Source: VRUE01 sp050258095 (GTDB lineage: Bacteria; Actinomycetota; Thermoleophilia; Solirubrobacterales; 70-9). Taken from it: 5,451 bases of DNA. Position numbers and translations under genes: made by a program. The stretch lies in NCBI GenBank assembly GCA_050258095.1, contig JBLMYD010000030.1, forward strand, positions 1-5,451. Direction: 5' to 3'. The notes under the pieces were generated by a model. The model saw only the letters and a list, made by a program, of their open reading frames with translations, ran no database searches and was not told where the DNA came from. How positions within the stretch are numbered: the first letter of the stretch is position 1; every line of letters starts with the position of its first letter. This document shows positions 1 through 5,451 of the stretch, in pieces.

Positions 1-8
1 GGCGGGGA

Positions 9-581
9 TTGCTGTCGCCCCGGGCAGGGCCGCGAAAAAGTACAAGACGCTTCACCCCCATCGGGATCGCCGCTCTCCTGGCGCTGGTGGCTGTCGCAGT
101 AGCACCGGTCGGACAGGTTGCTTATGCGAAGAGCTTTGGGCGGGACGGGGGGACGACTTACTTCGGGCATGTGTTTCCGGTGCGGGGGGCGCATGGGACG
201 CGGGGGGCGGTTGGGGAATTCGGGGCACCGCGCGACGGCGGCAGGTGGCACGAAGGGTTCGACATCGTCGCTGCCTGCGGGACGCCGCTGGTCGCGGTGC
301 GCGGCGGCAAGGTGCTGCGCCAGGGCTATGACCCGGTCTTGTACGGCAACTACCTGCTGATCCACGGTGAAGGCGAGCACCGCAGCTACTTCTATGCCCA
401 TATGCGGCACCCGGCTGCGGTTCACCGCGGCGAGCGCGTCTGGACGGGGGAGCGGGTCGGCGCGGTGGGCGAGACCGGCAACGCCCGCACCGTCGGCTGC
501 CAACTCCACTTCGAGATCCACGTCCGCGGCCACCCGATCGACCCCGCGCCCTACCTGCGCCGCTGGGACCGCTACAGCTGA
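9..581 (+). CDS. Secreted M23 family (LytM-type) peptidoglycan endopeptidase
   Basis: Predicted zinc metallopeptidase that cuts peptide cross-links of peptidoglycan outside the membrane. From TTG at 9 it has 190 residues. Residues 9-40 form a typical signal peptide: basic RKSTRR, a hydrophobic stretch IGIAALLALVAVAVA, and a likely cleavage after AYA (residue 40). The M23 domain covers about 75-183. Motif one, HEGFD, gives zinc ligands H81 and D85; YAHM gives H131; the C-terminal motif is CQLHFEI, with H167 as the third ligand. The usual HLH is QLH here, so the first His is Gln165. C90 and C164 could form a disulfide in the exported protein (inference). The frame stays open to the left edge and the visible bases just before TTG give no well-spaced Shine-Dalgarno, so the true start may be CTG at 12 or lie outside the window. 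The intact signal peptide argues against a long missing part. Glycine codons 44-72 are all GGG, whereas later ones are mostly GGC. The gene converges on the GNAT gene with no gap. Family is sure; exact bond specificity is not visible. Confidence 0.88.
   Translation: MLSPRAGPRKSTRRFTPIGIAALLALVAVAVAPVGQVAYAKSFGRDGGTTYFGHVFPVRGAHGTRGAVGEFGAPRDGGRWHEGFDIVAACGTPLVAVRGGKVLRQGYDPVLYGNYLLIHGEGEHRSYFYAHMRHPAAVHRGERVWTGERVGAVGETGNARTVGCQLHFEIHVRGHPIDPAPYLRRWDRYS
184..225 (+). other. G-tract cluster with G-quadruplex potential inside the M23 gene
   Basis: Five runs of three or more G lie on the coding strand at 184-189, 195-197, 202-207, 213-216 and 222-225, separated by loops of four or five bases. 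This meets the usual G3+N1-7 quadruplex pattern. More runs lie just upstream at 138-140, 142-144, 147-152 and 165-167. The motif would be present in the mRNA as well as in the non-template DNA strand. It encodes the segment between the signal peptide and the catalytic domain. The pattern is read directly; folding and any effect are inference. Confidence 0.5.
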
Positions 582-1034
582 TCAGACGTCGAGCTCGTAC
601 TCGATCGACGGCTCGCGACGGGCGCCGGTCGAATCGTAGAGGCGCTGGGCGGTCTCGTTGTCCGGCGCCGTCACCCACTGCAGGTGGTGGGCGCCGCGTT
701 CGCGGGCGACCGTGGCGCTAGCTTCGATCAGGGCACGCCCGATGCCGCCGCCGCGGGCTTCGGGAACTACGAAGAGGTCGTTCATCAGCACCATCTCAGC
801 CGGCACCAGCGAGGTGAAGGTCCAGTAGAGGCAGGCGTAGCCGAGCAGCTCGCCGTCGCGCCGGGCGCCGATCAGCATCCCGTCCTCGCTGGGAGCGAGG
901 AAGCGGGCGAAGAACTCGCGGTTGCGCTCGTCGTCGACGTCATCGACCTCGTAGAAGCGCTGGTAGGCGGCGATCAGCGGCAGCAGCTCGTCCATCTCGC
1001 CACCCTCGATCGGCGCGATCCGAATGTCCCCCAT
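582..1034 (-). CDS. GNAT family N-acetyltransferase, substrate unknown
   Basis: Predicted cytoplasmic acetyl-CoA-dependent acetyltransferase of 150 residues, the normal length for a single GNAT domain. Motif A is clear: strand MNDLFVV (84-90) followed by PEARGGGIGRA (91-101), where R94-x-x-G97-x-G99 is the pyrophosphate-binding loop of the Q/RxxGxG/A type. Motif B contains APDNETAQRLYDSTGA (123-138), with N126 and Y133 at the positions usual for the family. The N-terminal half holds the variable substrate side (for example AAYQRFYEV, 22-30), which I cannot assign to an acceptor. ATG at 1034 is the natural start because the first strand IRIAPI follows at once. No good Shine-Dalgarno precedes it, but a -10-like TAGCTT lies eight bases upstream, so the message may be leaderless or nearly so. 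The gene is divergent from clpX and converges on the M23 gene, sharing TGATCA as two abutting stop codons. Neighbours do not reveal its role. Confidence 0.85.
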   Translation of the reverse strand: MGDIRIAPIEGGEMDELLPLIAAYQRFYEVDDVDDERNREFFARFLAPSEDGMLIGARRDGELLGYACLYWTFTSLVPAEMVLMNDLFVVPEARGGGIGRALIEASATVARERGAHHLQWVTAPDNETAQRLYDSTGARREPSIEYELDV

Positions 1035-1042
1035 ACCCGTTC

Positions 1043-1048
1043 AAGCTA
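1043..1048 (-). promoter_or_regulatory. Candidate -10 element for the GNAT gene
   Basis: Read on the minus strand, this is TAGCTT, matching the actinobacterial -10 pattern TANNNT. It ends eight bases before the ATG at 1034, so transcription would start at or very near the start codon. No convincing -35 hexamer stands 16-18 bases upstream. The absence of a Shine-Dalgarno supports the leaderless reading. Confidence 0.4.
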
Positions 1049-1057
1049 CCGGGGAGC

Positions 1058-1069
1058 CGCAAGGTTGCG
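1058..1069. promoter_or_regulatory. Short palindrome CGCAAGGTTGCG, possible operator
   Basis: Perfect five-base half-sites CGCAA and TTGCG surround a GG centre. It lies 24-35 bases upstream of the GNAT start codon, where a repressor would overlap the -35 region of a leaderless promoter. A palindrome of this size is expected by chance in a few hundred GC-rich bases, so this is only a candidate. Confidence 0.2.
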
Positions 1070-1120
1070 CTCACGGGGAGGGAGCGCGCCCGGCACGGAG
1101 TAAACGAGCGCACCGACAGG

Positions 1121-1162
1121 CCGGCTCGCCGACCCCTCTAAGCTGTTCGGAACGCGAGCCGG
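1121..1162. repeat. 9-bp perfect inverted repeat upstream of clpX
   Basis: The left arm CCGGCTCGC (1121-1129) is exactly complementary to the right arm GCGAGCCGG (1154-1162), with a 24-base spacer. Inside the spacer lies the small palindrome GTTCGGAAC (1145-1153). As RNA this could fold into a leader hairpin 20 bases before the clpX Shine-Dalgarno. As DNA the arms are centred 33 bp apart, about three helical turns, and they flank the candidate -10 TAAGCT. Which of these applies, if either, cannot be told from sequence alone. Confidence 0.5.
1139..1144 (+). promoter_or_regulatory. clpX: Candidate -10 element for clpX
   Basis: TAAGCT matches TANNNT and would give a transcript starting near 1151, leaving a leader of about 47 bases with the Shine-Dalgarno at 1183-1189. 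Upstream, CCGACA (1113-1118) resembles TTGACA in its last four bases, but the 20-base spacing is too long, so support is weak. A start further upstream is equally possible. Confidence 0.25.
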
Positions 1163-1182
1163 TAGGCAAACCACCGCCCCGC

Positions 1183-1189
1183 AAGGAGG
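1183..1189 (+). promoter_or_regulatory. clpX: Consensus ribosome binding site deciding the clpX start
   Basis: AAGGAGG is a full match to the anti-Shine-Dalgarno core. It is followed by an eight-base spacer and then CTG at 1198. That spacing is optimal, and no ATG, GTG or TTG lies in frame between this site and the zinc-binding domain. CCCC at 1177-1180 can pair with GGGG at 1188-1191 and might partly cover the site. Confidence 0.75.
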
Positions 1190-1197
1190 GGATTCCG

Positions 1198-2484
<1,287 letters not shown>

Positions 2485-2512
2485 GAGGGGAGGGGCAGGG
2501 CACCCCTCCCTC
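2485..2512 (+). terminator. Terminator-like hairpin after clpX
   Basis: The stem begins immediately after the clpX TAG. GGGAGGGG (2488-2495) pairs perfectly with CCCCTCCC (2503-2510) around a seven-base loop, and GA/TC at the base can add two pairs past a bulged G. No U-tract follows, as is common for hairpins in very GC-rich actinobacteria, so this could be a weak terminator or a 3'-end stabilising structure. Confidence 0.6.
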
Positions 2513-2548
2513 AGAGGCCGTCGCGCAGCAGGTCGTTTGCTCAGCTTC

Positions 2549-2591
2549 GGGGCGTGGACACCAAGCCTCTGCTGGAGTGGTGCCCCGCCCC
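2549..2591. other. GC-rich stem-loop between clpX and valS
   Basis: GGGGCG (2549-2554) pairs with CGCCCC (2586-2591), GG (2556-2557) with CC (2583-2584), and CACCA (2559-2563) with TGGTG (2578-2582). That gives 13 pairs with one mismatch and one bulged A, closed by a 14-base loop that can itself form a short helix. It could back up clpX termination or be a leader structure of valS if transcription starts upstream. The T-box signature expected for tRNA-sensing leaders is not convincing here. Confidence 0.45.
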
Positions 2592-2600
2592 TCCTCTACA

Positions 2601-2613
2601 CGCGACGTTCGCG
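2601..2613. promoter_or_regulatory. Palindrome CGCGA-CGT-TCGCG near the valS -35 position
   Basis: Two five-base complementary half-sites stand around a three-base centre, 22-34 bases before the valS start codon. If the valS message is leaderless, the site would cover the -35 region. Its length is within chance expectation, so an operator role is speculative. Confidence 0.2.
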
Positions 2614-2622
2614 GGAGCTATT

Positions 2623-2628
2623 TAGACT
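2623..2628 (+). promoter_or_regulatory. valS: -10 element for a leaderless valS transcript
   Basis: TAGACT matches TANNNT and ends six bases before the GTG at 2635, so transcription should begin at or next to the start codon. The nearest purine-rich stretch GGGAG (2613-2617) is 17 bases from the start, too far to act as a Shine-Dalgarno. The TAG of this element is also an in-frame stop, which rules out any earlier valS start. No strong -35 is visible. Confidence 0.55.
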
Positions 2629-2634
2629 CGCCGC

Positions 2635-5220
2635 GTGGACGCTGGCCAACGGGAAAAGCTTCAAGAGACGACGAGGTGGGAGCCGTCCGAGGTCGAGGCG
2701 CGGATCTTCGCCGAGTGGCTCGACGCGGGCTACTTTCACCCGCCGGCCGAGGGCGCGCCGGCGGAGAACTTCTCGGTCGCGATCCCGCCGCCGAACGTGA
2801 CCGGCGCCCTGCACATGGGGCACGCGCTGAACGGCTCGATGCAGGACGCGCTGGTGCGGATGAACCGGATGCGGGGGCGCAACACGCTCTGGCTGCTCGG
2901 CACCGACCACGCCGGAATCGCGACCCAGTCGGTGGTCGAGAAGACGCTGCGCGCCGAAGGGCTCGACCGCCACGAGCTCGGCCGCGAGAAGTTCGTCGAG
3001 CGCGTCTGGGAGTGGAAGGAGGAGTACGGCTCGCGGATCGTCGAGCAGTACAAGCGGCTCGGCGCTTCCTGCGACTACGAGCGCGAGCGCTTCACCCTCG
3101 ACGAGGGCTACGTCAAGGCCGTCTACCGCGTCTTCAAGCAGCTCTACGACAAGGGCTACATCTACCGCGACAACTACATGGTCAACTGGGACCCGGGCTC
3201 GCACTCGGCGATCTCCGACCTCGAGGTCGAGAACCGCGAGGTCGAGGACGTGCTCTACTCGATCGACTACCCGGTCGAGGGCGGCGATCGGGTGCTCACC
3301 GTCGCCACCGTGCGGCCGGAGACGATGCTCGCCGACACCGCGGTCGCCGTCAACCCCGGCGACGAGCGTTACGGCGACCTCGTCGGCCGGCACTGCGTCC
3401 TGCCCCTGGTCGGGCGCCGCCTGCCGATCGTCGCCGACGAGCACGTCGACCCCGAGTTCGGCACCGGGGCGCTGAAGATCACGCCCGGCCACGACCCCAA
3501 CGACTTCGAGATCGGCCGCAAGCACGGGCTGGAGGAGATCGTCGCGATCGGCCCCGACGGCCGCCTCACTGCGGAGGCGGGGGAGAGGTTCGCCGGGCTG
3601 ACGGTCGCGGAGGCCCAGGAGGCGGTGATCGCCGCCCTGCGCGAGGAGGGCGCGCTGCGCGCCGAAGAGCCCTACGTCCACTCGGTTCCCTTCTCGCACC
3701 GCTCCGGCGAGCGGATCGAGCCGCTGATCTCGCTGCAGTGGTTCTGCCGCATGGACGAGCTGGCGGCGCCGGCGATCGAGGCGGTGGAGAGCGACCGGGT
3801 GCGGATCGCCCCCGCGCAGTGGAAGCGCGTCTACCTCGACTGGATGCGCGAGATCCGCCCCTGGTGCATCTCGCGCCAGCTCTGGTGGGGGCACCGCATC
3901 CCGGTCTGGTACTGCGACGCCTGCGAGGAGACCTACGTCGCCGAGCAGGCGCCCGAGCGCTGCGGCGCCTGCGACGGCGAGCTGCGCCAGGAGGAGGATG
4001 TGCTCGACACCTGGTTCAGCTCGGCGATCTGGCCCTTCGCCACGCTCGGCTGGCCCGACGACACGCCCGAGCTGCGCGCCTTCTACCCGACCAGCTTCCT
4101 GACCACGGCGCGCGAGATCCTCTTCCTCTGGGTCGCGCGGATGATCATGACCGGGCTCGAGTTCGCCGGCGACGTGCCCTTCGACGACGTCTACGTGCAC
4201 TCGGTGATCCAGGCCCGCGACGGGCGGCGGATGTCGAAGAGCCTCGGCACCGGGATCGACCCGCTGGAGGAGATCGACGTGCACGGCGCCGACGCGCTGC
4301 GCTTCGGCCTGCTGGCGATGTCCTCGACCCAGGACGTGCGCTACTCCGACGCCAAGGTCCAGCAGGGCCGCGACCTCGCCAACAAGCTCTGGAACGCGTC
4401 GCGCCTCATCCTCCTCAACGCCACCTCCCCCGCCGACGGGCCTAAACCCGACGCATATCGACGGAAATCGGCCCGTCGGCCGGAGGATCGCTGGATTGCG
4501 TCGCGGATGGAGCGGACGATCGCCTCCGTGACCGGGAAGCTCGATTCCTACGACTTCGCCCACGCGGCGACCGAGGCCTACGCCTTCTTCTGGTCCGAGC
4601 TGTGCGACTGGTACCTGGAGATAGTCAAGCCGCGGCTCTACGAGGAAGAGGCCGAGGTCTCGGCCAACCTGCTCTGGCTGCTGGAGCGGACGCTGGCGCT
4701 GCTGCACCCGCTGATGCCCTTCGTCACCGAGGAGGTGTGGTCGTACCACCCGGCTCGCGAGGGGCACCTCGCCGTGCACCGGTTCCCCCGGGTCGACGAG
4801 TCGCTGTTCGACGACGAGGCCGAGGCCGAGGTCGGGCGGGCCATCGAGCTGACCCGTCGCCTTCGCGCCTGGCGCGACATGGTCGAGGCGCCCGTCGCCA
4901 GCCGGCTCTCCGCTCGGGTCGAGGGAGAGACGCCGCACGAGTTCGTCGGGCGCCTCGCGCGGTTCGAGTTCGCCGCGGACGGGGGCGACCCGATCGCCTC
5001 GGTCGGTCCCGTAAAGGTGCTCGCCTCGGAGGAGATAGACGCCGGCGCGATCGCGGCGCGGATCGAGAAGCGGCGCGAGGAGCTGCGGTCCGAGGTTGTT
5101 CGCGCCGAGGGCAAGCTCGCCAATGAGAAGTTCGTCGCCAAGGCTCCGCCGGAGCTGGTCGAGGAGGAGCGGCAAAAGCTCGACCGCTACCGGGCCGAGC
5201 TGGAGGAGCTGTCCGAATAG
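2635..5220 (+). CDS. valS: Valyl-tRNA synthetase (class I)
   Basis: Cytoplasmic enzyme that charges tRNA-Val with valine and hydrolyses mischarged threonine. The 861 residues match the length of typical bacterial ValRS. The HIGH signature lies in PPPNVTGALHMGHAL (51-65). The editing (CP1) domain spans about 200-345, with TVRPETM (225-231) and GTGALKITPGHDPNDFEIG (276-294). WYCDACEE and ERCGACDG give a CxxC pair twice (C427/C430 and C443/C446), probably binding zinc. The second signature is RRMSKS (531-536), with Arg in place of the first Lys of KMSKS. The anticodon-binding helical domain begins near 615 and contains FWSELCDWYLEIVKPRLYE (652-670). Residues from about 800 to the end form the charged C-terminal coiled coil. 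GTG at 2635 is the start because TAG at 2623 is in frame and RWEPSEVEARIFAEW must be kept. There is no Shine-Dalgarno; a -10 element six bases upstream suggests a leaderless message. Residues near 602-612 are coded by a patch of unusual codons within an inverted repeat. The stop overlaps the folC start, implying coupled translation. Confidence 0.97.
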   Translation: MDAGQREKLQETTRWEPSEVEARIFAEWLDAGYFHPPAEGAPAENFSVAIPPPNVTGALHMGHALNGSMQDALVRMNRMRGRNTLWLLGTDHAGIATQSVVEKTLRAEGLDRHELGREKFVERVWEWKEEYGSRIVEQYKRLGASCDYERERFTLDEGYVKAVYRVFKQLYDKGYIYRDNYMVNWDPGSHSAISDLEVENREVEDVLYSIDYPVEGGDRVLTVATVRPETMLADTAVAVNPGDERYGDLVGRHCVLPLVGRRLPIVADEHVDPEFGTGALKITPGHDPNDFEIGRKHGLEEIVAIGPDGRLTAEAGERFAGLTVAEAQEAVIAALREEGALRAEEPYVHSVPFSHRSGERIEPLISLQWFCRMDELAAPAIEAVESDRVRIAPAQWKRVYLDWMREIRPWCISRQLWWGHRIPVWYCDACEETYVAEQAPERCGACDGELRQEEDVLDTWFSSAIWPFATLGWPDDTPELRAFYPTSFLTTAREILFLWVARMIMTGLEFAGDVPFDDVYVHSVIQARDGRRMSKSLGTGIDPLEEIDVHGADALRFGLLAMSSTQDVRYSDAKVQQGRDLANKLWNASRLILLNATSPADGPKPDAYRRKSARRPEDRWIASRMERTIASVTGKLDSYDFAHAATEAYAFFWSELCDWYLEIVKPRLYEEEAEVSANLLWLLERTLALLHPLMPFVTEEVWSYHPAREGHLAVHRFPRVDESLFDDEAEAEVGRAIELTRRLRAWRDMVEAPVASRLSARVEGETPHEFVGRLARFEFAADGGDPIASVGPVKVLASEEIDAGAIAARIEKRREELRSEVVRAEGKLANEKFVAKAPPELVEEERQKLDRYRAELEELSE
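4432..4480. repeat. Inverted repeat with low-GC core inside valS
   Basis: GCCGACGGGCC (4432-4442) is perfectly complementary to GGCCCGTCGGC (4470-4480), giving 11 pairs. After a 3-versus-1 internal loop, CCTCC (4424-4428) and GGAGG (4482-4486) add five more. The 27-base core has about 48 % G+C in a gene of about 70 %, and carries CCT, AAA, GCA, TAT, CGA and AAA codons that are rare elsewhere here. It encodes residues about 600-616, a loop between the catalytic core and the anticodon-binding domain where ValRS length varies. It could be an inserted palindromic element or a local chance structure. Confidence 0.55.
5202..5208 (+). promoter_or_regulatory. folC: Ribosome binding site supporting the folC ATA start
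   Basis: GGAGGAG lies inside the last valS codons and is separated by eight bases from ATA at 5217. Its strength and spacing are those of a genuine Shine-Dalgarno, and they point to the ATAG overlap as the initiation site. Confidence 0.6.
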
Positions 5221-5451
5221 ACGCACAGTCCTACCTCGATTCCCTCGAGCCGATCGGCTGGCGGCTCGGTCTCGAGCGCATGCAGCGGCTCAGCACCGCC
5301 CTCGGCCTGCCCCAGCACCGCTTCGCCTCGATCCACGTCGTCGGCACCAACGGCAAGACCTCGGTGACGCGGATGACCGCGGCGCTGCTCGAGGCTCACG
5401 GCGCCTCGACAGGGGCCTACGTCTCGCCCCACATTCAATCCTGGCGCGAGC
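5217..5451 (+). CDS. folC: Folylpolyglutamate synthase / dihydrofolate synthase, N-terminal part, ATA start
   Basis: FolC adds glutamate to folates, and in many bacteria also joins glutamate to dihydropteroate, in the cytoplasm. Only the first 78 codons are in the window. The sequence begins DAQSYLDSLEPIGWRLGLER, the conserved first helix of the family, and continues to the Mur-ligase-type P-loop HVVGTNGKTS (40-49), where T48 replaces the more common Gly of GKGS. GAYVSPH (66-72) is the next conserved block. In this frame the last upstream stop is TGA at 5124-5126. Between it and the conserved helix there is no ATG, GTG, TTG or CTG; ATA at 5217 is the only near-cognate codon. It overlaps the valS stop as ATAG and has GGAGGAG eight bases upstream. 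The next ATG, at 5280, would remove 21 residues including the conserved helix and has no clear Shine-Dalgarno. The overlap implies translation coupled to valS. The family is sure; the start is inferred. Confidence 0.9.
   Translation, partial: MDAQSYLDSLEPIGWRLGLERMQRLSTALGLPQHRFASIHVVGTNGKTSVTRMTAALLEAHGASTGAYVSPHIQSWRE

Noticed and set aside
1145..1153. GTTCGGAAC as a LexA or ClgR operator
   Set aside because: Too short, and its spacing does not fit the actinobacterial LexA box or the ClgR pattern as I know them.
1024..1197. 58-residue N-terminal extension of ClpX from ATG at 1024
   Set aside because: Overlaps the GNAT start on the other strand, has no Shine-Dalgarno, is unlike any ClpX N-terminus, and would place a consensus Shine-Dalgarno inside the gene just before the normal N-terminus.
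2549..2634. T-box leader controlling valS
   Set aside because: TGGTGCC at 2578-2584 faintly resembles the TGGNACC antiterminator signature, but the match is poor, no stem I with a valine specifier codon is apparent, and the -10 element beside the GTG suggests the region is not transcribed with valS.
2485..2634. tRNA or small RNA gene in the clpX-valS gap
   Set aside because: No cloverleaf arms, no T-loop GTTCRA box and no acceptor pairing around the stem-loop.
2577..4445. Long plus-strand frame overlapping valS (about 622 codons)
   Set aside because: Out-of-frame reading of valS giving Arg/Ala/Pro-rich low complexity; valS itself has all family motifs in its own frame.
2596..5226. Very long open frame on the minus strand opposite valS (about 876 codons)
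   Set aside because: It mirrors valS codon by codon, is rich in low-complexity Leu, Val, Asp and Arg, and shows no recognisable domain. Long antisense frames are expected in GC-rich genes.

Overview
The window is high in G+C (roughly 70 %, with strong G/C preference at third codon positions) and carries ordinary chromosomal housekeeping genes. The proteins look actinobacterial. The gene content, the start-proximal TANNNT promoter elements and the style of the ClpX, ValRS and M23 proteins fit the class Thermoleophilia (Solirubrobacterales or Gaiellales relatives). That placement is inference from sequence style, not from a search.

Layout from left to right. (1) Bases 9-581 (+): a secreted M23 (LytM-type) cell-wall peptidase with an intact signal peptide; its start may lie just left of the window. 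(2) Bases 582-1034 (-): a GNAT N-acetyltransferase. It converges on the peptidase gene, and the two stop codons touch inside the palindrome TGATCA. (3) A 163-base divergent control region (1035-1197) with a likely start-proximal promoter for the GNAT gene, a 9-bp inverted repeat, and a consensus Shine-Dalgarno for clpX. (4) Bases 1198-2484 (+): clpX, the unfoldase subunit of ClpXP, apparently started at CTG. (5) A 150-base gap (2485-2634) with a terminator-like hairpin at the clpX stop, a second GC-rich stem-loop, and a -10 element six bases before the valS GTG, which suggests a leaderless mRNA. (6) Bases 2635-5220 (+): full-length valyl-tRNA synthetase, with an inverted repeat and low-GC patch inside the coding sequence at 4432-4480. 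(7) From 5217 (+), running off the right edge: the first 78 codons of folC, overlapping the valS stop and apparently started at ATA.

Functionally, valS and folC form a translationally coupled pair (tRNA charging and folate polyglutamylation, an arrangement often seen in bacteria). clpX appears to be its own transcription unit, without clpP beside it in the visible stretch. The M23 peptidase acts outside the membrane on peptidoglycan. The GNAT substrate is unknown.

I found no mobile element, CRISPR array, tRNA or rRNA, and no new multi-gene system. The points most worth a second look are the non-canonical start codons (CTG for clpX, ATA for folC), the palindromic patch inside valS, the His-to-Gln change in the M23 active-site motif, the dense G-tracts at the 5' end of the peptidase gene, and the leaderless arrangement of valS.
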